Assembly (NCBI GenBank): GCA_942159475.1
Contig: OW804102.1
Coordinates: forward strand, 29,704,873 to 29,768,872
Source: Sthenelais limicola
Taxonomy: Eukaryota > Annelida > Polychaeta > Phyllodocida > Sigalionidae
Direction of reading: 5' to 3'
Length of the DNA: 64,000 bases
Shown here: one piece after another, positions 52,488 through 63,917 of the stretch
Layout: the number at the start of each line of letters is the position of its first letter
Numbering within the stretch: the stretch's first letter is position 1
The notes under the pieces: generated by a model
What the model saw: only the letters and a program-made list of their open reading frames with translations
Database searches by the model: none
What the model was told of the DNA's origin: nothing
Translations under genes and position numbers: made by a program

Positions 52488-52950
52488 TATGTGATGTGTT
52501 TCAGGAAAATGAGTCACAAGTTGCAAAATTGATATTTTTCAAAGTGTTTTTTCCACAGGATCTCTTTATTGCAAAGTTCAGATTTTTAGAGAGTGTAGCA
52601 CTTATAATCATATATGAATCCATGTAACAAATTTCGGAACATTGTATTAGATATATCCTTGCGTGTTGAAGGCCTTCGTATGGAGTATATTTAGTTACTT
52701 TACTGGGAATTGCCCATCCAAAACATTGCAAACTTTTTTGTCAGAAATAAAAATATCAAACTTAAGATGTATATGGTCGATTCCAGTGAAATGGGGGCCA
52801 TTATCGAATTTTCATCATGTTATCCAATTGTTATCATTTTTCTGTCATTGAATGAAGACGGTTGAAGGATGAAAAGCCCAAAATATTAGCTCTTAAGTCT
52901 TAAAATTCTGGGAACTAGAGGTGATACAAGTGTTTCCATTGAAATATAGT

Positions 52951-54444
52951 GATAGATTACGAATGACACCCCCTTAAGATTGAATATAGGATATTTTAAT
53001 ATATTAATTTGAAAATGTCTGATTTTTAATTATTCAAACCCATTTAGAAGCGCTTAATTTTGTTCATAATATTGAAAAAAAAACTTTTTAATTTTTTTTT
53101 TTAACATTTTGTGTGAGTATTTTAAGATTGTTGCAGCCTTCTATTCCTTGAGTTTGCCTTAGTGACCTTCTTCTCATTTGTTCACTGCACCCCATATGTC
53201 ATGAAGAGTAAATCTCTAAATCTATCATAAAAGTTCACGATTGGGCCTTCAGATAGGTGAAAACGATCTGTACCTAGCACAAATAGTAATGTACTTATGC
53301 ACAATTGTAAAAGCATACGTAATCTATCGCTATAGCCATTTCTGGTCATATTGGGCTTATTTACTAATATTAGATACTAGCTAAGGTCATAAAACTGCTA
53401 TTGTTATCATCTATTTATTAATATTTCATAATCGCAAGCTGACCTCCGTTGAATAACCATCATATTTTCAGCAAAACAGCAGAATTTATTTTTTTCTGCT
53501 ATTTTTTCCATTTTTCAATTGATGCGATTTCTCAGTTATTTGCCATGAGCTATGAAAAATATTACATTTTTATGAAAATATTAATGTGGTTTCTTTTACT
53601 TTATTTCTTCCCATACATTCTAAACAAAAAAATCATTTGAGAAAGATTTCTGCCTTCAAAAATACCCCTTTTCCAGTGTCATTCGTAATCTATCCTGTAT
53701 ACGTAATCTATCCTGTATACGTAATCTATCGTTTTTTAAAAGAAAAATGCCATTTAAAAATAGATCTCATGTAATTTCTCTAATTTCTTTCTTTCCATAT
53801 ATTCGAAGCAATATAAATTACTCCAGGATTAATCCTGCTTCCAGAAATATCACTTTACCAGTGTCTTTTTGCAATTAATTATGCCATTCGTAATCTATCT
53901 GTGATCTTTTATTTGTGCTATTCCATGAGAAATGTTGCTATTTACTGAAAGAAATTGTGTCAGTTCTCTTATTTTGTCCCTTGTCAGATAGTCTAAAGAA
54001 CAAAAAATAATCATTTATGATTCTTGCTTTCAGAAATAGCATTTTTCCATGTCATTCGTAATCTATCATTGCATACGTAATCTATCGCGATAGATTACGT
54101 ATGGCATTTTGATCCCATGTATACAAGAAATAAGAATGTAAATGTGACTTTTGGCACCTCTAACGTACCAAGACCTGAATAATGATCAAATACACCAGAA
54201 ATAGCTTTTTATTCTCCATTATTTATTGTACAAGTGCTGCTAATTGTCATGCTGCACTGGAATTCAATGCAAAACTGATTTTTGCATCCGAAAGGCTCAC
54301 TGGGAGCCTCAAAATGGTTGCAGAATCAAACAAACTTAAGATAATTTGCAAAACACAGTATGGAATATATATGAGAATTATCTTTGATTAATCTTCAAAG
54401 TAAAAAAAAATATGTAGGGAAAACGTGTCATTCGTAATCTATCG
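52951..54444. repeat. Dispersed 15-bp motif (A)TTCGTAATCTATC(G), many copies
   Basis: Copies at about 52951 (inverted), 53316, 53681, 53699, 53717, 53884, 54053, 54073, 54088 (inverted), 54429, and again at 57383 beyond the LINE. Variants begin CATTCGTAATCTATC or ATACGTAATCTATC. At 54079-54098 two copies form the perfect palindrome TAATCTATCGCGATAGATTA. The spacing is irregular. Looks like a protein-binding iteron inside the transposon. Confidence 0.8.
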
Positions 54445-54510
54445 CTTAGAGTAAAATTTGGCTGACTTTGTCATGAACAACTGAGCCTGGTGGCTTCATA
54501 TTTGATCATA

Positions 54511-56310
54511 ATGAACATATATTGGGAGGTAATAAAGCCACTTATCTCAAAAGAAAAATGTAAAAATAAGGTTAATGAAATAGTTTTATTAAATGACAGT
54601 GGGGAAAAGCTCAAGGGATTAGGTGCCGCGGAGGAGTTTAATACATTTTTTGTAAATGTTGGACCTGATTTAGCAAGAAACATAAAAGAGGACAATTCCT
54701 CGGGTGAGAGTTTTAGGTCTGAAAATACTAAGAGAGATGGTGAATTTATTTTCTCAGATATTACTGACACAGCGGTTGAAGTGGCCCTGAACAAAATAGG
54801 GAATTTTAAAGCCTCCGGCATTAAGTTTATGCCAACAAATATACTTAAGCCTTGTATGAGGACTCTTAGTAAACAATTTGCTTATCTTTACAATTTGTCA
54901 TTGCAATCTGCAAAAGTACCGATCGACTTTAAAACAGCGACGGTAACGCCACTTTTTAAGGAAGGGAGCAAGGGTATCGCAGGAAATTATAGGCCCATAT
55001 CTTGTATTAATTTACCAGCGAAAATACTGGAAAGCTGCGTACAGGGCCAACTAGCATCGTATGTAGAAAGGGAGAAGTTATTATATGAAGATCAATTTGG
55101 TTTTCGCAGTGGTAAATCCATCAACGACGCACTCGATCGACTTCTCTCTTACACATATCAAAATTTAAATAGTAAAAATTTAACTGATTTAGTATTTTTA
55201 GATTTTAAAAAAGCATTTGATACTGTTAATCATGATATTCTTTTAGATAAACTAACAAATTTAGGGCTACAAGAAAACCAAATTAAATGGTTCCGAAATT
55301 ACTTATCCGATCGGTCTCAGCGAGTGGTCGTTGGTGGACATCTTTCATCTGTACAAAAGATTACCTGTGGAGTCCCCCATGGAACATCTTTGGGGCCTCT
55401 CCTATTTATAATTTATATTAATGATTTACATAAGGTAATACAACATAGTAGGATCCAACATTTTGCGGACGATACTGTTATTTATGGAAGTAGAATTAAA
55501 AACTCGACATGTAATACAGGTTTACAGGAAGATCTAGATAGGGTTGTCAAATGGTGCCAAACTCATAAGATCTCACTGAACATTAAGAAGTGTAAATCAA
55601 TGACGGTAGAGTTAAGACCGGGGAAATTAGGTATTAGTAAATATAAGATAGGGCAATATGATTTAGAAGAAGTTGAATGTTACAAATTCCTGGGTGTGGA
55701 GATAGACCGCCAGCTGAATTTCAAAACTTTCATGGAAAAGAAAATTCATGCCATCAGGGCGAAACTTAAATCTATGTCAAAACTGTATGGAATTTGCGAT
55801 ACAAAAACCCTGTTATTAATATTCAAAACTATGATATTACCCCATATTGATTATGGGGATGTGTTCTATCAAACTACCCCACAAAAATATCTGGATAGAC
55901 TTCAAACTTTACAGAACTCGGCTCTGAAAATAGCACTGAAGTTACCAAAGCTTTCTAGTACAAGGGATATCCATAAAACTACTCATATGCCTTCGCTCTC
56001 TACCAGGAGAGAGGGCCATATACTTGAGTTCGCTTTTAGACGATCATTACTGCCGGAAAACATCGACGACAGGAAAATAAACCTGAGAGGTCTAAGTGTC
56101 GGCAAAAAATTGAAAGTGCCCAAGCCAAATAATGAAAAGTATAAAAATTCATACATTTATAAAATGCCAATTCTTTGGAACAAATTATCTCAACCAGTAA
56201 GACAGATAAAAACTAGGGAAGCTTTCCGGACATGGTTGAAAAATACCCACCCCCAGGAATGCGATAAGTACCTAAAAAATGAGAATAATACTCAAGGTGA
56301 AGTGCCTTAG
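54511..56310 (+). CDS. LINE reverse transcriptase, endonuclease missing (5'-truncated)
   Basis: An open frame of about 599 residues from ATG 54511. It begins in the endonuclease-RT linker (YWEVIKPLISKEKCKNKVN), so the endonuclease is missing. RT motifs are GNYRPISCINLPAKILESCV, DQFGFRSGKSINDALDRLLS, VFLDFKKAFDTVNHDILLDK, GVPHGTSLGPLLFIIYINDL and QHFADDTVIYG (FADD for YADD). A post-RT domain ends NEKYKNSYIYKMPILWNKLS. PHG in place of the usual PQG is a change in a conserved RT motif. The RT frame is uninterrupted. It belongs to the same broad group as, but a different family from, the minus-strand LINE at 14390-25020. Confidence 0.9.
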   Translation: MNIYWEVIKPLISKEKCKNKVNEIVLLNDSGEKLKGLGAAEEFNTFFVNVGPDLARNIKEDNSSGESFRSENTKRDGEFIFSDITDTAVEVALNKIGNFKASGIKFMPTNILKPCMRTLSKQFAYLYNLSLQSAKVPIDFKTATVTPLFKEGSKGIAGNYRPISCINLPAKILESCVQGQLASYVEREKLLYEDQFGFRSGKSINDALDRLLSYTYQNLNSKNLTDLVFLDFKKAFDTVNHDILLDKLTNLGLQENQIKWFRNYLSDRSQRVVVGGHLSSVQKITCGVPHGTSLGPLLFIIYINDLHKVIQHSRIQHFADDTVIYGSRIKNSTCNTGLQEDLDRVVKWCQTHKISLNIKKCKSMTVELRPGKLGISKYKIGQYDLEEVECYKFLGVEIDRQLNFKTFMEKKIHAIRAKLKSMSKLYGICDTKTLLLIFKTMILPHIDYGDVFYQTTPQKYLDRLQTLQNSALKIALKLPKLSSTRDIHKTTHMPSLSTRREGHILEFAFRRSLLPENIDDRKINLRGLSVGKKLKVPKPNNEKYKNSYIYKMPILWNKLSQPVRQIKTREAFRTWLKNTHPQECDKYLKNENNTQGEVP

Positions 56311-57265
56311 TAGGGTGTATTGAAGGTTGAAAATAACCATTGGTAATAACAATTTCAGTAACAACAATTACCGGTATAAAGGTCACTGAACGAGACCATT
56401 GACTTGTTTACAGGGGCATATTATGTTGTGACTGAGGTTTATATTGATATAATTGAATGTTGTATATTATACGGTGACTGAGGTGTATATTGATATCATT
56501 GGGTGTCGAAGTGTGTACCAGTAGACAATTGTGGGTGGGTCGTTTGTGTGGGAATAGGAAGTGGGTAAGGTAGGCATGTAAGTTCTACGAACAAGGCCGA
56601 TACAACGGTATAATGTAAAGTGGGATGGTTGGGGCTGTTTTTACTGTTAAGACTTAACTTTATATACAACTGTGTGCTTTATTTTCTCTCTTTTGCCAGT
56701 ATAGGCAAAATTTCTCTCTTTTGCCAGTATAGGCAAAATATTCTATATAGGTTCAAATTATTAACCCAATGTAGGGTAAAATAATGTAAGGAACATCGTG
56801 ATATAGGACAATAATCAAAATGGACTAGGAACATATTGATAGTCAATGAATAATCTTTTGGAGGGTCCCCCACGGGGTTCCCATCTGAGATTGATTTAGA
56901 ATATTACTATAAATATTACTGGACTATTTTAATCAAAACCATGGACTTGGACCAAAAACATCGCAAATGAACCAAGTTCACCACTCAAGACAGCAAAAAG
57001 AAGACTCATCAGTGAACTGCAATTACAATATATAGTAGCAAAAAGAACTGTGACATTCTATTACTTGATATCAAAAGGACATGGACATTGAATATAATTA
57101 ATTCTTCTACACACTTTGTTTTTAAAGAATATTCACATTTTATGTATTCACATCTTTTGTTAAGGGCTACCTGGTAGATCTCCATCGGAGAGGGAGTACT
57201 GGCCCTATTCTTTGATTTATATAATGTATATGTATAAGTTACGGAATAAAAGTTGTATAATAATA
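56311..57265 (+). mobile_element. 3' UTR and (TAA)n tail of the LINE
   Basis: Non-coding sequence after the RT stop, including a 28-bp tandem pair (TTTCTCTCTTTTGCCAGTATAGG) at about 56681-56738. It ends GGAATAAAAGTTGTATAATAATAATAAAATTGG at 57242-57273, the short-repeat tail typical of CR1/Jockey-group LINEs. Confidence 0.75.
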
Positions 57266-57974
57266 ATAAAATTGGTTCCTATGCATTGACAAGCACTTCC
57301 AGTATATGTTGAGCACATTTCATTGTCTTAAAATGTTTTCAGATAATAAATATCGGTGTAAATATGCAATTTTTAGGGTGTGCATTCGTAATCTATCGCT
57401 GGTAACTTTTGGCTAATGCAGAAATACTCAACATGTAAAAAAAAAGAAATTATAATAGGGATGAACAGGTCTATAATATGTTTATCTCCTGAAAATATGA
57501 AGACCCTAACATCAATATTTTTTCATTTATAGCAAAAAATGCAAAAAAGTAGGTTTTGGCCCCGATTTCACTGGAATCGACCATATGGAATTACTTATTA
57601 GGTGTCTCAGTGTTTACTATCATTGGAATCAGCGTGATCTCCTATGTCGCAGTGTTTACTATCATTGGAATCAGCTTGATCTCCTATTTCCAAATACGGT
57701 GATATCTCAAAATCCACACTCTAAATGCGGACCTCTTTTAATTACGCAATTATATTGGAAATATCCCTTCACTTTCGTCCTAAGCTATTTCTGGCGTAAT
57801 TTGTATCTCCGTAATTTTGCTACTGATAAAGCTAAAGGATTAGGAGATATATCTGCTAATCCCTGGTGTGCGGTGGTGCGTTAAAAGTTGGCGCGCCTGG
57901 CCGTGTGCGGCAGTGCGTGAAGGAGTGTGCACTCACCCATGACAAAGTGACAAAGCAGAGAGAAAAAACTTGAC

Positions 57975-58045
57975 CATGCTTGGGTTCGATCTAAGAACCT
58001 TGGGGTTCACAAGCAAGCATGATAACCACTACACCACAGAACCAG
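57975..58045 (-). repeat. tRNA-like sequence, pseudogene or SINE head
   Basis: Minus strand reads GGTTCTGTGGTGTAGTGGTTATCA with a good A box and AGATCGAACCCAAGC as B box. The position of the anticodon loop has TTGTGAA. The acceptor stem does not pair well. Purine-rich (GAGAGA) sequence follows at 58090-58215. Confidence 0.55.
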
Positions 58046-58779
58046 CTGCGATTAAGACCTCAACTAATCAATCTGAATGCTAATAGTGTGTGTGAGAGAG
58101 AGAGGGAGGAAGAGAGAGAGAGACAGGAACAGAAAGAGAAAGAGGGGGAGAGGCAGACAGGGAGATTGCAATTGAAAGAAAGTAAGAAAGAGATGGGCGG
58201 GAAAGGAGAGGAAGAGCAGGGAATATTTTTTTCAGGAATAATATGAGTAATTCTCCCAAATGGGCAGCATTTGAATTCAGGAGGCCATTTTTTTTAAAAA
58301 AAATAAAATTCGTTGAATCTCTACAATCGTTGGTGTATATATAGCAGGGAATATCAGCATAATGCAGGTGAAGTTTGGGAAGGCTGGGGCAATATTTCGA
58401 TTCCTACACCTATGATACAGATCCCCATATTTTCCCTATTATTTAGCCTTATTATATATCAGAGATATATCACATAAATGCGCCTGTATAATATATTCAA
58501 ATTCCATAATTATTACTTATTTCCTAGCCTGAAAAAGCAGTTTTATTGAAAAGCGGTGGAGATTCTGGCCTAAAAACTTTGAAAGTATGGTTCCCCCAGC
58601 CTCATTTTTGCCAAGAAACTCGAATAAAATGGTTATAATCATGTGAGATCATCCCAAATACAGGTTGTAAAGACCCTAGGCTGGAAAACCAAATGATACC
58701 CGCCTCCGTAATACATTATTTCCGTCGGCCGCATCAAGCCGTTCGAAACGATATAAATCACCCGATTCTCTGGAATATT

Positions 58780-59000
58780 TTTTTTTAAATTTTCAAGTTT
58801 TTCAAAGTGATTATTTCACAAGATCTCTTTGTTGGAATATTCCTTTTTTTGGAGGGTTTATTGCTTCTAGTCACATAAATATGTGTGCCAAATCCCAAGA
58901 CATTGCATTGAATATATCATTGCGTTTTGAAGGTTATCGTATAGAGTACATTTAGTTACTTTATTAGTAATTGTCCAACATAAATATATCGATCATGGAA
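58780..59000. mobile_element. Internal fragment of MITE family A
   Basis: TTTTCAAAGTGATTATTTCACAAGATCTCTTTGTTGG and GTACATTTAGTTACTTTATTAG match 52535-52700. The termini are not seen. Confidence 0.6.
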
Positions 59001-59997
59001 TATAGAATAATGAAATAATTTGATTTAATTCCTGGTAGGATATTCTTCGATTTTCATAATTTTACATTATATTACATACATGTACTTCCTCACCAGACAC
59101 CTATTTCATGCAACAGTGCTACAAGGGAATAAGGATTCATATTCACACTTTGTTAAATAAAGAGAAAGCCTGTATGCGAGGTGTTACTTAAGACAATGGC
59201 TAGGCAAGCCTTCCCATTTGGGCGCGCTTGAGTGATTTCCTAATCCACGCATTGCGTAAACCCAATTCCTGATACTGCGTAGAATTATATTATATTATAA
59301 TTACGCAAGGCACATCACACACTACGCTATTGCTTACTAGTTCTAGATATTTTTCTTAGCGTGCATATTTTGTGCTTTATGACTTATTTTCCTAAAACGG
59401 ATCACATTTGATAAGGTTTTGAGTTAAGTCGTCCGGAAATGTACGATCCGCCCCTAGCGATCCTCTCAAATAACTCATGGAAAACTAAGACAACAATTGG
59501 TATCAGAATGCTGTTCGGAATATCCGAGGGGATATTTTAGATCAGTGCAACGCCACATATATTCTCATATATTCGTCTGCCCCATCATACATCTTTTTAT
59601 AGATCGATTGAACAAGCTATACTACGGGCTATAATATTTGTGAAGAAATCGTTGCAATTGTTGATAAAAATGTTGCTAAATAGTATTTGTATACTGAAAC
59701 CATTCCATCATGCACTGCAATACACATGCACAGTGAGACATGCAACTCCCTTATTGTAAAATTCTGCCAATCTGACCTCTATATACCTGATAAGCAGATA
59801 CTTATATATAAGTGGTCACATATTGATATTTTACTGGACAGGAAGGACGGAGATGATAAAATAACACTTCTAGACAAGCGATTTCTTTCAAATAAATGTA
59901 TTAATAGGCCTACGTGCCTGGTCCGACGTGTCTAAATTTAGTGTAACAACTCAGTAACTGGTATACCGCACAAAATTGGTTTATATATTGACCCGGC
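59001..59997. other. Unassigned sequence
   Basis: Includes single MITE-like ends near 59378-59415 (ATGACTTATTTTCCTAAAAC, family A) and near 59430-59480 (CCGGAAATGTACGATCCGCC, possibly family B). No gene. Confidence 0.4.
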
Positions 59998-60221
59998 TAT
60001 GTGATGTGTTACGGGAAAATGACTCACAAGTCGCAAGGGAAATGATAATGTTCAAATGGTTTTTGACGGGAAGCCTTGGTAAGAAAAATCCATAGAAGTA
60101 CTTATTAGATTTCATTTAGTTTGTAATCATTGGAATCTCCTTGATCTCATCTTTTCGAGAATGATAATATGTCAAAATCCATCCTTTGTGACTTACAACT
60201 GATTTTTCTGTAACACATTAA
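59998..60221. mobile_element. MITE family A, short copy
   Basis: Left TATGTGATGTGTTACGGGAA and AATGACTCACAAGTCGCAA; right TTTGTGACTTACAACTGATTTTTCTGTAACACATTA. About 224 bp, with the internal AATCATTGGAATCTCCTTGATCTC word also seen at 57610-57686. Confidence 0.75.
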
Positions 60222-62021
60222 GAATAATTACAGATAATTGCAGGTTGTCTCAAAGAGCGTTAGCTGTATGCTATGGCATTCTTATCGTTTTTAGTTCAGG
60301 AAAAAACATAGGACAATTTCGTTAGAAACATTTCAAGTCCCCATCTTTAAAGTTGTATCCTCAATTATTAAGAAAACAAAGCTCTCCCCAAATGTATTTA
60401 TTGTTCGATTGAGGGGATTGGTTATTAAGATGTTACTGCTGTCTTATATCATTAGATGATTTGAAGTTGAATAGGTCGACTGAAAATAGCACCATTGAGC
60501 GATAATGAGTGATTTTACCAGCGTCGAGTACGTTTGGCTCTCTCAAGGGAAAAATCTTTTCGATACTCCAATAATTAGGGCGGTAAAATGTCCCTATGTG
60601 CTCTTATGAATGTTGGTTTGTTTCCATTGTCACCCGACCTGCCATGATAAGTCATGGCTAATATCAATAGATCTACGATTATTCATGGCTCGCTCCACAC
60701 ACCCACGATTTATCACAGAAGTACTGCCGATTGCATTTGAAATTGTACAATCTGTGAAGGTCTGCATGCCTGCCTGGGCAATTTTGGACCGTGTGATTGT
60801 CTAGGATTCTGTCATTTGTCGCGGCTGGTCCCCCACATCCAGGATTTATTTGTTAATTGTCTGCAAACTCGGACAAATCTTATGACACGTTGTATGGCCC
60901 AAATCTCACTCCGAATAGTCGACTGCGTGATAAAAGTAAAGCAAAGGGTTGACAGATGATGTTCAAGGCCACAAAATGAAACAGAACAATATTTCAGGGT
61001 CAATGTATCCAGAGCAAAGCTGCCCAATAATAATATCATTTTTAATGGGGAAAAAATGTGTGTAAAAAAGTGTTTTTCCCTTGCGAAACTAATCCCAGTG
61101 TTGGAGACCCATAATGAAAACCATTTTTAGTGTGATCCTTTTCGCCGGAACTAGTTTTACTGTTACTAGTTACACGCAGCTCTAGGTGGTTACTCTCATG
61201 AGATAAAGGATAACTACTGCTAATACTTTCTCTAATACTAATCTCATTACAATTTATTACTATTTGTTACCGTAAACTGTCATCTTTTATATCACCACCA
61301 TTTGCGAATGGACTACGGATCTCACTATACACAGTGGTTATCTTGAATAATCATGTAATTATCAACTATTATTTCTAATTCTGAAACGTAAATGTTCATT
61401 TTGTAAGTATGTTCTTCTATAATTATGCTGGGTTCCACCAGAACATCCTACCACCATGGGAGTTGGTGTACCCAGTGGAAATAAAATCTTCAGGAAGAAT
61501 ACAAAAATAAGGGTTGGGCAGCAAGTCTCGCAGCCATGCCAGTGTTTGAACCAACAACAAACCTATCCCATAGGATCAACTAAGCGCTTTATTGACATCA
61601 CCATTTTGATAAAAAATTCTCTGTCGACAAAAGTGAGAATGCAGCTATAAATAATGTTTCATTGTTGATTGGTGGTTAGAGATTAGATTAGACTAGGATT
61701 AATCCGTATCCAAATATGCAAATCGGCAGTTTGTATATAATTTAGCATAAATATACATAATTTTATGCTGATGTGGAGACGATCTTATTATAATGGCCAC
61801 TCCTACACCGGACTTACTGGATAGATATGGCACCACTCTCTCCAGAACTAAGAATAGACACTGACGTATTTGTATGATGTGTCACAGGAAAATTAATCTC
61901 ATGTCGCAAAACCAACTATTGTGAGATATTTCTATATTCAAACAGATGAGATTAATATAAACGGATTTTACCGATGTTAAAACTGAAAAAGAAATGTGCC
62001 TTTGTAACGATTATGTTATGT
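60222..62021. other. Unassigned, with one MITE end
   Basis: 61874-61935 carries TGATGTGTCACAGGAAAATTAATCTCATGTCGCAAA, a single diverged family A end. The open frames here have no recognisable content. Confidence 0.45.
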
Positions 62022-62025
62022 TTAA

Positions 62026-62587
62026 AGGTAAATACCAGTGTTAATAAAAAACAAGAATGAATCATGGAATTGTCTTTAAACTTTGGATTTAGAAAGGATA
62101 TGGTAGGGGGAACCCAAAAAGCCGCCAAAAACCTATGTCATTGGATTAGTTTTTATTTCAGGGACCACTGAAATTTACTACTGTTCACTATAGAAGTCTA
62201 TGGGAAAACGTGTATTTTCTGCATTTTCCCCATTAGCATATGATTGAATCATACGATTTTATTTAAAATCTGTATATACCTTGCTGACATGTTATTCCAC
62301 CCTCCCAAATAAAATAATAAGGGGTCATTGAACTAAAAAAAAGTTATTCAGCTAAACTTGAACCACAATGAGTTTCCCCCATTGAAATCAATAGTGAATG
62401 GAAGTAAACTTCACTCATCCCTAAAACACAAAGTAATATGATAACATCCAGTTTTTTTGGCATTTTGTTTTACCCCAACCATGTTCTTTCTCAAGAGTTT
62501 GAACAAAATATATTGACTTCTATTGTTTCAGTCATTAGTTCCTTGAATTCCCGCCTGCTGCAGTTCTGACAACGCTGGTATTTACCT
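62026..62587. mobile_element. Non-autonomous DNA transposon with TTAA flanks, 562 bp
   Basis: Inverted ends AGGTAAATACCAGTGTTAA and AACGCTGGTATTTACCT, flanked by TTAA at 62022-62025 and 62588-62591. Same terminal style (TTAA-AGG...CCT-TTAA) as 45363-46468. No ORF. Confidence 0.85.
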
Positions 62588-63440
62588 TTAAAAAAAGATT
62601 AGTGATGTATAACTGAATGGACAACTGCTATTTAATTAGATGAAAAAGATGCTTACGTTAACTTTAAAAATACATAGATACATTCCATACACTGTCATAA
62701 TAAGTGTGATATATATGTGTATTCATAGGACTAACAGCTCAAATATGGGAATATTCTCTTAAATAGTTCTTGTGGAAAATAAAATTCGAAAAATATGAAT
62801 GTTGAGAATTATGACTCATTGGTAGAACTATAGTTCTTATTACAGTCGCTTATCGGATGTTTAGTAGGAGGAGGACCACAGTACAAGACATGGTAAACAA
62901 AGATAAAATATTGAATGGGAAACAGTCTGAAGACACATGTCAGAAGTCCAAATATGTTTAGTTAATTAGGTGGATTAGGTCTTCAGAAAATTACAATTCA
63001 GGAACTTCCGAATTCTCTAAAATTATCAAACGGTAATGAAAAGGAATCTTGTTCAAAAGATAAGATAAGATAAGTGAATTCTTTATTCGTCAAAGATGGT
63101 ACAGAAAAAACATTGTAGTTTCTAAAAAAAAGGGATCTTCCAGACCATATACCTTTCTTGTGTTTCTTCTCTTTGTTACATAATTTAATAATTCTCTTTG
63201 TTACATAGTATAATACAAAATGCAGTTCAACATAAACAAATACACTTTTTAAATCAACGTCATACGACATTATATCACAAAATAACTTAATACAAAAATA
63301 TAAAAGCAGCAGAATATTGATAACTTCAGTCCTGTAGCTCAAACAATATGTAAATGGCATCCCATTGTTTCAATATGACATCATTGGTCTCGACGTTTTC
63401 CTAGACCGTCTCTGCCCTCACCACCTTGAGGATATCGAGA
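62588..63440. other. Unassigned sequence
   Basis: No gene or well-bounded repeat recognised. Confidence 0.45.
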
Positions 63441-63467
63441 ATCGATTTACCAATATAGTTCTGTAAT

Positions 63468-63603
63468 ATCAGAGATATCTCTAATACAATAAGAGATACC
63501 TTAAATGAAATAATTACATTTAGAGATATCTCTTATTGTATTAGAAATATCTCTAGTTGTATTGTTAAAAATCTCTAACTGTATTAGAGGTACCTCTAAT
63601 TAT
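63468..63603. repeat. Palindromic AGAGATATCTCT repeat cluster
   Basis: AGAGATATCTCTAATACAAT and AAGAGATA at 63471-63498 are inverted at about 63522-63557 (AGAGATATCTCTTATTGTAT). Further half-units (AAATATCTCTAGTTGTATT, AATCTCTAACTGTATTAGAGG) run to 63603. It can form a long stem and contains several self-complementary dodecamers. Confidence 0.75.
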
Positions 63604-63900
63604 TTAATCAATGACTTTACCATAGGAAAGATACATCTACAGATTTACTTCCAACCGCTCCTGAAAGTGTTCATTATAACTGCTGAGTGTGTAACTTTAA
63701 ACACTAGATGGCCTTCTTTAGATCTATGCCATCAGAATCTGGCGCCATCTTTTGCCGCACGCAAACGTTATTTTCCTTTCCTGGTCTTAGACCATCAAAA
63801 TAGTTCCTCTATAGTTTAATGTAGCATGACAGCCCAAAACAAATATTCAGAACAAGTTGCATATTTACTAATGTATATCTTTGTAAATCACTCGGGTAGC

Positions 63901-63917
63901 ACCCCCCCCCCCCCCCC
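63901..63917. repeat. Poly(C) run
   Basis: Seventeen consecutive cytosines; 63604-63900 and 63918-64000 hold nothing else that I recognise. Length may be affected by sequencing error. Confidence 0.8.

Larger units (their letters stand above)
52774..57583. mobile_element. TA-flanked inverted-repeat transposon containing a LINE
   Basis: The left end TGGTCGATTCCAGTGAAATG + GGGGCCA (52774-52800) is inverted at 57557-57583 with one mismatch. Each end is flanked by TA (52772-52773 and 57584-57585), as in Tc1/mariner-type insertions. Without the LINE it would be about 2 kb. No transposase was recognised, so it is probably non-autonomous. At least nine copies of a TTCGTAATCTATC motif lie inside it. 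Confidence 0.85.
52488..57720. mobile_element. MITE family A copy, split by a nested insertion
   Basis: Left end TATGTGATGTGTTTCAGGAA at 52488 and interior GTATGGAGTATATTTAGTTACTTT near 52680 match family A. The body is interrupted at 52774 by a TA-flanked element and resumes after 57585. There ATCATTGGAATCAGC-x-TGATCTCC appears twice in a 42-bp tandem (57602-57686), with GGTGATATCTCAAAATCCAC to 57720. The right terminal repeat is missing. Confidence 0.65.

Noticed and set aside
53681..54100. CRISPR-like array from the repeated CGTAATCTATC motif
   Set aside because: Copies are irregularly spaced, occur in both orientations and sit in a eukaryotic transposon; no array structure.
54471..54821. 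Minus-strand open frame opposite the LINE RT
   Set aside because: Shadow of the RT gene; no features of its own.
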